Positions 1-15,000 of a stretch of 64,000 nucleotides of DNA are shown piece after piece. The notes beneath the pieces are model-generated. The model worked only from the letters and a program-made list of their open reading frames with translations. It was not told where the DNA came from and did not search any database. Source of the stretch: Anaspis maculata (taxonomy: Eukaryota; Arthropoda; Insecta; Coleoptera; Scraptiidae); assembly GCA_949128115.1 (NCBI GenBank), contig OX421967.1:60772855-60836854 (forward strand). The letters are read 5' to 3'. Each line of letters begins with the position of its first letter. Position 1 is the first letter of the stretch. The translations under genes were made by a program, and so were the position numbers.

Positions 1-3000
1 TTTATTTCACCAGGGTGATTACGAAATACCATTTCTAAAAGCGATGCATAATTATTTAGAGCATTTTCAATCGTGTAAAGCAAGCTTCGTGAAACTGAAG
101 GGCGATTTGAAACAAGAACAAATTGGCTAACGGCGCGCATAATCATAACAATTAGATTTGAACCCGTGAACGGTGCTTTATTCCAGAGGGTGATTACGAA
201 AGATCATTCCTTAAAGCGACGCATATTCCTTCAAAGCATTTGTACTCGTGTAAAGCATGCTTTTTGTATCTAAAGGGCGATTTGAAACGAGAACAAATTG
301 GCTAACGGCGCGCATAATCTGAACAATTAGATTTGTACCCGTAAACGGTGCTTTATTTCACAGGGTGATTACGAAAGATCATTCTTAAAAGCGACGCATA
401 TTCCTTCAAAGCATTTGTACTCGTGTAAAGCATGCTTTTTGTATCTAAAGGGCGATTTGAAACGAGAACAAATTGGCTAACGGCGCGCATAATCAGAACA
501 ATTAGATTTGTACCCGTAAACGGTGCTTTATTTCACAGGGTGATTACGAAAGATCATTCTTAAAAGCGACGCATATTCCTTCAAAGCATTTGTACTCGTG
601 TAAAGCATGCTTTTTGTATCTAAAGGGCGATTTGAAACGAGAAAAAATTGGCTAATGGCGCGCATAATTGTAACAATCACATTTGTATCCGTGAACTGAG
701 CTTTATTCACTGGGTGATTGGGGAAAAAATACCATTCCTTAAAACGGCGCATAATTATTTAGAACATTTGTACTCGTGTAAAGAAAGCTTTGTCAATCTA
801 AAGGGCGATTTAGAACGAGAACAAATTGGTTAATGACGCGCATATTTGTAACAATCACATTTGTATCTGTAAACGGTGCTTTATTGTACAGGGTGATTAC
901 GAAAGACCGTTTCTAAAAGCGATTCATAATTATTCCAAGCATTTGTACTCGTGTAAAGCAAGCTATGTGAATCTAAAGGGCGATTTGAAACAAGAACAAA
1001 TTGGCTAACGACGCGCATAATCATAACAATCAGATTTGTACCCGTAAACGGTGCTTTATTTCACCAGGGTGATTACGAAAGACCATTTCTAAAAGCGATG
1101 CGTAATTATTTCAAGCATTTTTACTCGTGTGAAGCAAGCTTTGTGCATCTAAAGGGCGATTTGAAACGAGAACAAATTGGCTAACGGCGAGCATAATCAT
1201 AACAAATACATTTGTACCCGTAAACGGTGCTTTATTTCACCAGGGTGATTACGAAATACCATTTCTAAAAGCGATGCATAATTATTTAGAGCATTTTCAC
1301 TCGTGTAAAGCAAGCTTTGTGAAACTGAAGGGCGATTTGAAACAAGAACAAATTGGCTAACGGCGCGCATAATCATAACAATTAGATTTGAACCCGTGAA
1401 CGGTGCTTTATTTCACAGGGTGATTACGAAGGACCATTCTAAAAAGCGACGCATATTCCTTTAAAGCATTTGTACTCGTGTAAAGCAAGCTTTTTGTATC
1501 TAAAGGGCCATTTTAAAACGAGAACAAATTGGCTAACGGCGCGCATAATTGTAACAACCACATTTGTATCCGTAAACCGGGCTTTATTCACTGGGTGATT
1601 AGGGAAAAAATACCATTCCTTAAAACGGCGCATAATTATTTAGAACATTTGTACTCGTGTAAAGAAAGCTTTGTCAATCTAAAGGGCGATTTAGAACGAG
1701 AACAAATTGGTTAATGACGCGCATAATTGTAACAATCACATTTGTATTTGTAAACGGTGCTTTATTGTACAGGGTGATTACGAAAGACCGTTTCTAAAAG
1801 CGATTCATAATTATTCCAAGCATTTGTACTCGTGTGAAGCAAGCTTTGTGAATCTAAAGGGCGATTTGAAACAAGAACAAATTGGCTAACGGCGCGCATA
1901 ATCATAACAATCAGATTTGTACCCGTAAACTGTGCTTTATTTCACCAGGGTGATAACGAAAGACCATTTCTAAAAGCGTTGCATAATTATTTCAAGCATT
2001 TTTACCCGTGTAAAGCAAGCTTTGTGCATCTAAAGGGCGATTTAAAACGAGAACAAATTGGCTAACGGCGCGCATAATCATAACAATTAGATTTGTACCC
2101 GTAAACGGTGCTTTATTTCACCAGGGTGATTACGAAGGACCATTTCTAAAAGCGACGCATAATTATTTCAAGCATTTTTACTCGTGTAAAGCTAGCTTTG
2201 TGAATCTAAAGGGCGATTTGAAACAAGAACAAACTGGCTAACGGCGCGCATAATCAGAACAATTAGATTTGTACCCGTAAACGGTGCTTTATTTCACAGG
2301 GTGATTACGAAGGACCATTCTAAAAAGCAACGCATATTTCTTTAAAGCATTTGTACTCGTGTAAAGCAAGCCTTTTGTATCTAAAGGGCGATTTGAAACG
2401 AGAACAAATTGGCTAACGGCGCGCATAATCAGAACAATTAGATTTGTACCCGTAAACGGTGCTTTATTTCACAGGGTGATTACGAAAGATCATTCTTAAA
2501 AGCGACGCATATTCCTTCAAAGCATTTGTACTCGTGTAAAGCAAGCCTTTTGTATCTAAAGGGCGATTTGGAACGAGAATTAATTGGCTAACGGCGCGCA
2601 TAATCAGAACAATTTGATTTGTACCCGTAAACGGTGCTTTATTTCACAGGGTGATTACGAAGGACCATTCTAAAAAGCGACGCATATTTCTTTAAAGCAT
2701 TTGTACTCGTGTAAAGCAAGCTTTTTGTATCTAAAGGGCGATTTGAAACGAGAACAAATTGGCTAATTGGCGCGCATATCTGTAACAATCACATTTGTAT
2801 CCGTAAACCGAGCTTTATTCACTGGGTGATTAGGGAAAAAATACCATTCCTTAAAACGGCGCATAATTATTTAGAACATTTGTACTCGTGTGAAGAAAGT
2901 TTTGTCAATCTAAAGGGCGATTTAGAACGAGAACAAATTGGTCAATGACGCGCATAATTGTAACAATCACATTTGTATCTGTAAACGGTGCTTTATTGTA

Positions 3001-6000
3001 CAGGGTGATTACGAAAGACCGTTTCTAAAAGCGATTCATAATTATTCCAAGCATTTGTACTCGTGTAAAGCAAGCTTTGTGAATTTAAAGGGCGATTTGA
3101 AACAAGAACAAATTAGCTAACGGCGCGCATAATCGTAACAATCAGATTTGTACCCGTAAACGGTGCTTTATTTCACCAGGGTGATTACGAAATACCATTT
3201 CTAAAAGCGATGGATAATTATTTAGAGCATTTTCACTCGTGTAAAGCAAGCTTTGTGAAACTGAAGGGCGATTTGAAACGAGAACAAATTGGCTAACGGC
3301 GCGCATAATCAGAACAATTAGATTTGTACCCGTAAACGGTGCTTTATTTCACAGGGTGATTACGAAGGACCATTCTAAAAAGCGACGCATATTCCTTTAA
3401 AGCATTTGTACTCGTGTAAAGCAAGCTTTTTGTATCTAAAGGGCCATTTTAAAACGAGAACAAATTGGCTAACGGCGCGCATAATTGTAACAATCACATT
3501 TGTATCCGTAAACCGAGCTTTATTCACTGGGTGATTAGGGAAAAAATACCATTCCTTAAAACGGCGCATAATTATCTAGAACATTTGTACTCGTGTAAAG
3601 AAAGCTTTGTGAATCTAAAGGGCGATTTGAAACAAGAACAAATTGGCTAATGGCGCGCATGATTGTAACAATCACATTTGTATCCGTAAACCGAGCTTTA
3701 TTCACTGGGTGATTAGGGAAAAAATACCATTCCTTAAAACGGCGCATAATTATTTAGAACATTTGTACTCGTGTAAAGAAAGCTTTGTCAATCTAAAGGG
3801 CGATTTAGAACGAGAACAAATGGGTAATGACGCGCATAATTGTAACAATTTCATTTGTATCTGTAAACGGTGCTTTATTGTACAGGGTGATTACGAAAGA
3901 CCGTTTCTAAAAGCGATTCATAATTATTCCAAGCATTTGTACTCGTGTAAAGCAAGCTTTGTGAATTTAAAGGGCGATTTGAAACAAGAACAAATTAGCT
4001 AACGGCGCGCATAATCGTAACAATCAGATTTGTACCCGTAAACGGTGCTTTATTTCACCAGGGTGATTACGAAATACCATTTCTAAAAGCGATGGATAAT
4101 TATTTAGAGCATTTTCACTCGTGTAAAGCAAGCTTTGTGAAACTGAAGGGCGATTTGAAACGAGAACAAATTGGCTAACGGCGCGCATAATCAGAACAAT
4201 TAGATTTGTACCCGTAAACGGTGCTTTATTTCACAGGGTGATTACGAAGGACCATTCTAAAAAGCGACGCATATTCCTTTAAAGCATTTGTACTCGTGTA
4301 AAGCAAGCTTTTTGTATCTAAAGGGCCATTTTAAAACGAGAACAAATTGGCTAACGGCGCGCATAATTGTAACAATCACATTTGTATCCGTAAACCGAGC
4401 TTTATTCACTGGGTGATTAGGGAAAAAATACCATTCCTTAAAACGGCGCATAATTATTTAGAACATTTGTACTCGTGTAAAGAAAGCTTTGTCAATCTAA
4501 AGGGCGATTTAGAACGAAAACAAATTGGCTAACGGCGCGCATAATCATAACAATCAGATTTGTATCTGTAAACGGTGCTTTATTGTACAGGGTGATTACG
4601 AAAGACCGTTTCTAAAAGCGATTCATAATTATTCCAAGCATTTGTACTCGTGTAAAGCAAGCTTTGTGAATCTAAAGGGCGATTTGAAACGAGAACAAAC
4701 TGGCTAACGGCGCGCATAATCAGAACAATTAGATTTGTACCCGTAAACGGTGCTTTATTTCACAGGGTGATTACGAAGGACCGTTCTAAAAAGCGACACA
4801 TATTCCTTTAAAGCATTTGTACTCGTGTAAGGCAAGCTTTTTGTATCTAAAGGGCGATTTGAAACGAGAACAAATTGGCTAATGGCGCGCATAATTGTGA
4901 CAATCACATTTGTATCCGTAAACCAAGCTTTATTCACTGGGTGATTAGGGAAAAAATACCATTCCTTAAAACGGCGCATAATTATTTAGAACATTTGTAC
5001 TCGTGTAAAGAAAGCTTTGTCAATCTAAAGGGCGATTTAGAACGAGAACAAATTGGTTAATGACGCGCATAATTGTAACAATCACATTTGTATCTGTAAA
5101 CGGTGCTTTATTCTACAGGGTGATTACAAAATACCATTTCTAAAAGCGACGCATAATTATTTAGAGCATTTTCACTCGTGTAAAGCAAGCTTTGTGAAAC
5201 TGAAGGGCGATTTGACACAAGAACAAATTGGCTAACGGCGCGCATAATTGTAACAATCACATTTGTATCCGTAAACCGAGCTTTATTCACTGGGTGATTA
5301 GGGAAAAAATACCATTCCTTAAAACGGCGCATAATTATCTAGAACATTTGTACTCGTGTAAAGAAAGCTTTGTCAATCTAAAGGGCGATTTAGAACGAGA
5401 ACAAATTGGTTAATGACGCGCATAATTGTAACAATCACATTTGTATCTGTAAACGGTGCTTTATTGTACAGGGTGATTACGAAAGACCGTTTCTAAAAGC
5501 GATTCATAATTATTTCAAGCATTTGTACTCGTGTAAAGCAAGCTATGTGGATCTAAAGGGCGATTTGAAACAAGAACAAATTGGCTAACGGCGCGCATAA
5601 TCATAACAATTAGATTTGAACCCGTGAACGGTGCTTTATTTCACAGGGTGATTACGAAAGATCATTCTTAAAAGCGACGCATATTCCTTCAAAGCATTTG
5701 TACTCGTGTAAAGCATGCTTTTTGTATCTAAAGGGCGATTTGAAACGAGAACAAATTGGCTAATGGCGCGCATAATTGTAACAATCACATTTGTATCCGT
5801 AAACTGAGCTTTATTCACTGGGTGATTGGGGAAAAAATACTATTCCTTAAAACGGCGCATAATTATTTAGAACATTTGTACTCGTGTAAAGAAAGCTTTG
5901 TGAATCTAAAGGGCGATTTAGAACGAGAACAAATTGGTTAATGACGCGCATAATTGTAACAATCCATTTGTATCTGTAAACGGTGCTTTATTGTACAGGG

Positions 6001-9000
6001 TGATTACGAAAGACCGTTTCTAAAAGCGTTACATAATTATTTCAAGCATTTTTACCCGTGTAAAGCAAGCTTTGTGCATCTAAAGGGCGATTTAAAACGA
6101 GAACAAATTGGCTAACGGCGAGCATAATCATAACAATTAAATTTGAACCCGTAAACGGTGCTTTATTTCACCAGGGTGATTACGAAATACCATTTCTAAA
6201 AGCGATGCATAATTATTTAGAGCATTTTCACTCGTGTAAAGCAAGCTTTGTGAAACTGAAGGGCGATTTGAAACAAGAACAAATTGGCTAACGGCGCGCA
6301 TAATCGTAACAATTAGATTTGAACCCGTGAACGGTGCTTTATTTCACAGGGTGATTACGAAAGATCATTCTTAAAAGCGACGCATATTCCTTCAAAGCAT
6401 TTGTACTCGTGTAAAGCAAGCCTTTTGTATCTAAAGGGCGATTTGAAACAAGAACAAATTGGCTAACGGCGCGCATAATCAGAACAATTAGATTTGTACC
6501 CGTAAACGGTGCTTTATTTCACAGGGTGATTACGAAAGATCATTCTTAAAAGCGACGCATATTCCTTCAAAGCATTTGTACTCGTGTAAAGCATGCTTTT
6601 TGTATCTAAAGGGCGATTTGAAACGAGAACAAATTGGCTAACGGCGCGCATAATCAGAACAATCAGATTTGTACCCGTAAACGGTGCTTTATTTCACCAG
6701 GGTGATTACGAAAGACCATTTCTAAAAGCGTTGCATAATTATTTCAAGCATTTTTACCCGTGTAAAGCAAGCTTTGTGCATCTAAAGGGCGATTTGAAAC
6801 GAGAACAAATTGACTAACGGCGAGCATAATCATAACAATTACATTTGTACCCGTAAACGGTGCTTTATTTCACCAGGGTGATTACGAAATACCATTTCTA
6901 AAAGCGATGCATAATTATTTAGAGCATTTTCAATCGTGTAAAGCAAGCTTCGTGAAACTGAAGGGCGATTTGAAACAAGAACAAATTGGCTAACGGCGCG
7001 CATAATCATAACAATTAGATTTGAACCCGTGAACGGTGCTTTATTCCACAGGGTGATTACGAAAGATCATTCCTTAAAGCGACGCATATTCCTTCAAAGC
7101 ATTTGTACTCGTGTAAAGCATGCTTTTTGTATCTAAAGGGCGATTTGAAACGAGAACAAATTGGCTAACGGCGCGCATAATCAGAACAATTAGATTTGTA
7201 CCCGTAAACGGTGCTTTATTTCACAGGGTGATTACGAAAGATCATTCTTAAAAGCGACGCATATTCCTTCAAAGCATTTGTACTCGTGTAAAGCATGCTT
7301 TTTGTATCTAAAGGGCGATTTGAAACGAGAATAACAAATTGGCTAACGGCGCGCATAATCATAACAATTAGATTTGTACCCGTAAACGGTTCTTTATTTC
7401 ACAGGGTGATTACGAAGGACCATTCTAAAAAGCGACGCATATTCCTTTAAAGCATTTGTACTCGTGTAAAGCAAGCTTTTTGTATCTAAAGGGCGATTTG
7501 AAACGAGAACAAATTGGCTAATGGCGCGCATAATTGTAACAATCACATTTGTATCCGTAAACCGAGCTTTATTCACTGGGTGATTGGGGAAAAAATACCA
7601 TTCCTTAAAACGGCGCATAATTATTTAGAACATTTGTACTCGTGTAAAGAAAGCTTTGTCAATCTAAAGGGCAATTTAGAACGAGAACAAATTGGTTAAT
7701 GACGCGCATAATTGTAACAATCACATTTGTATTTGTAAACGGTGCTTTATTGTACAGGGTGATTACGAAAGACCGTTTCTAAAAGCGATTCATAATTATT
7801 CCAAGCATTTGTACTCGTGTAAAGCAAGCTTTGTGAATCTAAAGGGCGATTTGAAACAAGAACAAATTGGCTAACGGCGCGCATAATAACAACAATCAGA
7901 TTTGTACCCGTAAACGGTGCTTTATTTCACCAGGGTGATTACGAAATACCATTTCTAAAAGCGATGCATAATTATTTAGAGCATTTTCACTCGTGTAAAG
8001 CAAGCTTCGTGAAACTGAAGGGCGATTTGAAACAAGAACAAATTGGCTAACGGCGCGCATAATCATAACAATTAGATTTGAACCCGTGAACGGTGCTTTA
8101 TTTCACAGGGTGATTACGAAGGACCATTCTAAAAAGCGACGCATATTCCTTTAAAGCATTTGTACTCGTGTAAAGCAAGCTTTTTGTATCTAAAGGGCGA
8201 TTTGAAACGAGAACAAATTGGCTAACGGCGCGCATAATCAGAACAATTAGATTTGTACCCGTAAACGGTGCTTTATTTCACAGGGTGATTACGAAAGATC
8301 ATTCTTAAAAGCGACGCATATTCCTTCAAAGCATTTGTACTCGTGTAAAGCATGCTTTTTGTATCTAAAGGGCGATTTGAAACGAGAATAACAAATTGGC
8401 TAACGGCGCGCATAATCATAACAATTAGATTTGTACCCGTAAACGGTTCTTTATTTCACAGGGTGATTACGAAGGACCATTCTAAAAAGCGACGCATATT
8501 CCTTTAAAGCATTTGTACTCGTGTAAAGCAAGCTTTTTGTATCTAAAGGGCGATTTGAAACGAGAACAAATTGGCTAATGGCGCGCATAATTGTAACAAT
8601 CACATTTGTATCCGTAAACCGAGCTTTATTCACTGGGTGATTGGGGAAAAAATACCATTCCTTAAAACGGCGCATAATTATTTAGAACATTTGTACTCGT
8701 GTAAAGAAAGCTTTGTCAATCTAAAGGGCAATTTAGAACGAGAACAAATTGGTTAATGACGCGCATAATTGTAACAATCACATTTGTATTTGTAAACGGT
8801 GCTTTATTGTACAGGGTGATTACGAAAGACCGTTTCTAAAAGCGATTCATAATTATTCCAAGCATTTGTACTCGTGTAAAGCAAGCTATGTGGATCTAAA
8901 GGGCGATTTGAAACAAGAACAAATTGGCTAACGGCGCGCATAATCATAACAATTAGATTTGAACCCGTGAACGGTGCTTTATTTCACAGGGTGATTACGA

Positions 9001-12000
9001 AAGATCATTCTTAAAAGCGACGCATATTCCTTCAAAGCATTTGTACTCGTGTAAAGCATGCTTTTTGTATCTAAAGGGCGATTTGAAACGAGAACAAATT
9101 GGCTAATGGCGCGCATAATTGTAACAATCACATTTGTATCCGTAAACTGAGCTTTATTCACTGGGTGATTGGGGAAAAAATACTATTCCTTAAAACGGCG
9201 CATAATTATTTAGAACATTTGTACTCGTGTAAAGAAAGCTTTGTGAATCTAAAGGGCGATTTAGAACGAGAACAAATTGGTTAATGACGCGCATAATTGT
9301 AACAATCCATTTGTATCTGTAAACGGTGCTTTATTGTACAGGGTGATTACGAAAGACCGTTTCTAAAAGCGTTACATAATTATTTCAAGCATTTTTACCC
9401 GTGTAAAGCAAGCTTTGTGCATCTAAAGGGCGATTTAAAACGAGAACAAATTGGCTAACGGCGAGCATAATCATAACAATTAAATTTGAACCCGTAAACG
9501 GTGCTTTATTTCACCAGGGTGATTACGAAATACCATTTCTAAAAGCGATGCATAATTATTTAGAGCATTTTCACTCGTGTAAAGCAAGCTTTGTGAAACT
9601 GAAGGGCGATTTGAAACAAGAACAAATTGGCTAACGGCGCGCATAATCGTAACAATTAGATTTGAACCCGTGAACGGTGCTTTATTTCACAGGGTGATTA
9701 CGAAAGATCATTCTTAAAAGCGACGCATATTCCTTCAAAGCATTTGTACTCGTGTAAAGCAAGCCTTTTGTATCTAAAGGGCGATTTGAAACGAGAACAA
9801 ATTGGCTAATGGCGCGCATAATTGTAACAATCACATTTGTATCCGTAAACCGAGCTTTATTCACTGGGTGATTGGGGAAAAAATACCATTCCTTAAAACG
9901 GCGCATAATTATTTAGAACATTTGTACTCGTGTAAAGAAAGCTTTGTCAATCTAAAGGGCAATTTAGAACGAGAACAAATTGGTTAATGACGCGCATAAT
10001 TGTAACAATCACATTTGTATTTGTAAACGGTGCTTTATTGTACAGGGTGATTACGAAAGACCGTTTCTAAAAGCGATTCATAATTATTCCAAGCATTTGT
10101 ACTCGTGTAAAGCAAGCTATGTGGATCTAAAGGGCGATTTGAAACAAGAACAAATTGGCTAACGGCGCGCATAATCATAACAATTAGATTTGAACCCGTG
10201 AACGGTGCTTTATTTCACAGGGTGATTACGAAAGATCATTCTTAAAAGCGACGCATATTCCTTCAAAGCATTTGTACTCGTGTAAAGCATGCTTTTTGTA
10301 TCTAAAGGGCGATTTGAAACGAGAACAAATTGGCTAATGGCGCGCATAATTGTAACAATCACATTTGTATCCGTAAACTGAGCTTTATTCACTGTGTGAT
10401 TGGGGAAAAAATACTATTCCTTAAAACGGCGCATAATTATTTAGAACATTTGTACTCGTGTAAAGAAAGCTTTGTGAATCTAAAGGGCGATTTAGAACGA
10501 GAACAAATTGGTTAATGACGCGCATAATTGTAACAATCCATTTGTATCTGTAAACGGTGCTTTATTGTACAGGGTGATTACGAAAGACCGTTTCTAAAAG
10601 CGTTACATAATTATTTCAAGCATTTTTACCCGTGTAAAGCAAGCTTTGTGCATCTAAAGGGCGATTTAAAACGAGAACAAATTGGCTAACGGCGAGCATA
10701 ATCATAACAATTAAATTTGAACCCGTAAACGGTGCTTTATTTCACCAGGGTGATTACGAAATACCATTTCTAAAAGCGATGCATAATTATTTAGAGCATT
10801 TTCACTCGTGTAAAGCAAGCTTCGTGAAACTGAAGGGCGATTTGAAACAAGAACAAATTGGCTAACGGCGCGCATAATCATAACAATTAGATTTGAACCC
10901 GTGAACGGTGCTTTATTTCACAGGGTGATTACGAAGGACCATTCTAAAAAGCGACGCATATTCCTTTAAAGCATTTGTACTCGTGTAAAGCAAGCTTTTT
11001 GTATCTAAAGGGCGATTTGAAACGAGAACAAATTGGCTAACGGCGCGCATAATCAGAACAATTAGATTTGTACCCGTAAACGGTGCTTTATTTCACAGGG
11101 TGATTACGAAAGATCATTCTTAAAAGCGACGCATATTCCTTCAAAGCATTTGTACTCGTGTAAAGCATGCTTTTTGTATCTAAAGGGCGATTTGAAACGA
11201 GAATAACAAATTGGCTAACGGCGCGCATAATCATAACAATTAGATTTGTACCCGTAAACGGTTCTTTATTTCACAGGGTGATTACGAAGGACCATTCTAA
11301 AAAGCGACGCATATTCCTTTAAAGCATTTGTACTCGTGTAAAGCAAGCTTTTTGTATCTAAAGGGCGATTTGAAACGAGAACAAATTGGCTAACGGCGCG
11401 CATAATTGTAACAATCACATTTGTATCCGTAAACCGAGCTTTATTCACTGGGTGATTAGGGAAAAAATACCATTCCTTAAAACGGCGCATAATTATCTAG
11501 AACATTTGTACTCGTGTAAAGAAAGCTTTGTCAATCTAAAGGGCGATTTAGAACGAGAACAAATTGGTTAATGACGCGCATAATTGTAACAATCACATTT
11601 GTATCTGTAAACGGTGCTTTATTGTACAGGGTGATTACGAAAGACCGTTTCTAAAAGCGATTCATAATTATTTCAAGCATTTGTACTCGTGTAAAGCAAG
11701 CTATGTGGATCTAAAGGGCGATTTGAAACAAGAACAAATTGGCTAACGGCGCGCATAATCATAACAATTAGATTTGAACCCGTGAACGGTGCTTTATTTC
11801 ACAGGGTGATTACGAAAGATCATTCTTAAAAGCGACGCATATTCCTTCAAAGCATTTGTACTCGTGTAAAGCATGCTTTTTGTATCTAAAGGGCGATTTG
11901 AAACGAGAACAAATTGGCTAATGGCGCGCATAATTGTAACAATCACATTTGTATCCGTAAACTGAGCTTTATTCACTGGGTGATTGGGGAAAAAATACTA

Positions 12001-15000
12001 TTCCTTAAAACGGCGCATAATTATTTAGAACATTTGTACTCGTGTAAAGAAAGCTTTGTGAATCTAAAGGGCGATTTAGAACGAGAACAAATTGGTTAAT
12101 GACGCGCATAATTGTAACAATCCATTTGTATCTGTAAACGGTGCTTTATTGTACAGGGTGATTACGAAAGACCGTTTCTAAAAGCGTTACATAATTATTT
12201 CAAGCATTTTTACCCGTGTAAAGCAAGCTTTGTGCATCTAAAGGGCGATTTAAAACGAGAACAAATTGGCTAACGGCGAGCATAATCATAACAATTAAAT
12301 TTGAACCCGTAAACGGTGCTTTATTTCACCAGGGTGATTACGAAATACCATTTCTAAAAGCGATGCATAATTATTTAGAGCATTTTCACTCGTGTAAAGC
12401 AAGCTTTGTGAAACTGAAGGGCGATTTGAAACAAGAACAAATTGGCTAACGGCGCGCATAATCGTAACAATTAGATTTGAACCCGTGAACGGTGCTTTAT
12501 TTCACAGGGTGATTACGAAAGATCATTCTTAAAAGCGACGCATATTCCTTCAAAGCATTTGTACTCGTGTAAAGCAAGCCTTTTGTATCTAAAGGGCGAT
12601 TTGAAACAAGAACAAATTGGCTAACGGCGCGCATGATCATAACAATTAGATTTGAACCCGTGAACGGTGCTTTATTTCACAGGGTGATTACGAAAGATCA
12701 TTCCTAAAAGCGACGCATATTCCTTCAAAGCATTTGTACTCGTGTAAAGCAAGCTTTGTGAATCTAAAGGGCGATTTGAAACAAGAACAAATTGGCTAAC
12801 GGCGCGCATAATCATAACAATCAGATTTGTACCCGTAAACGGTGCTTTATTTCACCAGGGTGATTACGAAAGACCATTTCTAAAAGCGTTGCATAATTAT
12901 TTCAAGCATTTTTACCCGTGTAAAGCAAGCTTTGTGCATCTAAAGGGCGATTTGAAACGAGAACAAATTGACTAACGGCGAGCATAATCATAACAATTAC
13001 ATTTGTACCCGTAAACGGTGCTTTATTTCACCAGGGTGATTACGAAATACCATTTCTAAAAGCGATGCATAATTATTTAGAGCATTTTCAATCGTGTAAA
13101 GCAAGCTTCGTGAAACTGAAGGGCGATTTGAAACAAGAACAAATTGGCTAACGGCGCGCATAATCATAACAATTAGATTTGAACCCGTGAACGGTGCTTT
13201 ATTCCACAGGGTGATTACGAAAGATCATTCCTTAAAGCGACGCATATTCCTTCAAAGCATTTGTACTCGTGTAAAGCATGCTTTTTGTATCTAAAGGGCG
13301 ATTTGAAACGAGAACAAATTGGCTAACGGCGCGCATAATCAGAACAATTAGATTTGTACCCGTAAACGGTGCTTTATTTCACAGGGTGATTACGAAAGAT
13401 CATTCTTAAAAGCGACGCATATTCCTTCAAAGCATTTGTACTCGTGTAAAGCATGCTTTTTGTATCTAAAGGGCGATTTGAAACGAGAACAAATTGGCTA
13501 ACGGCGCGCATAATCAGAACAATTAGATTTGTACCCGTAAACGGTGCTTTATTTCACAGGGTGATTACGAAAGATCATTCTTAAAAGCGACGCATATTCC
13601 TTCAAAGCATTTGTACTCGTGTAAAGCATGCTTTTTGTATCTAAAGGGCGATTTGAAACGAGAATAACAAATTGGCTAACGGCGCGCATAATCATAACAA
13701 TTAGATTTGTACCCGTAAACGGTTCTTTATTTCACAGGGTGATTACGAAGGACCATTCTAAAAAGCGACGCATATTCCTTTAAAGCATTTGTACTCGTGT
13801 AAAGCAAGCTTTTTGTATCTAAAGGGCGATTTGAAACGAGAACAAATTGGCTAATGGCGCGCATAATTGTAACAATCACATTTGTATCCGTAAACCGAGC
13901 TTTATTCACTGGGTGATTGGGGAAAAAATACCATTCCTTAAAACGGCGCATAATTATTTAGAACATTTGTACTCGTGTAAAGAAAGCTTTGTCAATCTAA
14001 AGGGCAATTTAGAACGAGAACAAATTGGTTAATGACGCGCATAATTGTAACAATCACATTTGTATTTGTAAACGGTGCTTTATTGTACAGGGTGATTACG
14101 AAAGACCGTTTCTAAAAGCGATTCATAATTATTCCAAGCATTTGTACTCGTGTAAAGCAAGCTTTGTGAATCTAAAGGGCGATTTGAAACAAGAACAAAT
14201 TGGCTAACGGCGCGCATAATAACAACAATCAGATTTGTACCCGTAAACGGTGCTTTATTTCACCAGGGTGATTACGAAATACCATTTCTAAAAGCGATGC
14301 ATAATTATTTAGAGCATTTTCACTCGTGTAAAGCAAGCTTCGTGAAACTGAAGGGCGATTTGAAACAAGAACAAATTGGCTAACGGCGCGCATAATCATA
14401 ACAATTAGATTTGAACCCGTGAACGGTGCTTTATTCCACAGGGTGATTACGAAAGATCATTCCTTAAAGCGACGCATATTCCTTCAAAGCATTTGTACTC
14501 GTGTAAAGCATGCTTTTTGTATCTAAAGGGCGATTTGAAACAAGAACAAATTGGCTAACGGCGCGCATGATCATAACAATTAGATTTGAACCCGTGAACG
14601 GTGCTTTATTTCACAGGGTGATTACGAAAGATCATTCTTAAAAGCGACGCATATTCCTTCAAAGCATTTGTACTCGTGTAAAGCATGCTTTTTGTATCTA
14701 AAGGGCGATTTGAAACGAGAACAAATTGGCTAACGGCGCGCATAATCAGAACAATTAGATTTGTACCCGTAAACGGTGCTTTATTTCACAGGGTGATTAC
14801 GAAAGATCATTCTTAAAAGCGACGCATATTCCTTCAAAGCATTTGTACTCGTGTAAAGCATGCTTTTTGTATCTAAAGGGCGATTTGAAACGAGAATAAC
14901 AAATTGGCTAACGGCGCGCATAATCATAACAATTAGATTTGTACCCGTAAACGGTTCTTTATTTCACAGGGTGATTACGAAGGACCATTCTAAAAAGCGA

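Noticed and set aside
880..900. TACAGGGTG in satellite A matching the fold-back element termini
   Set aside because: The match is nine bases within a monomer that shows no inverted arm or TA-bounded unit; several monomer types lack it. Chance or very remote relation.
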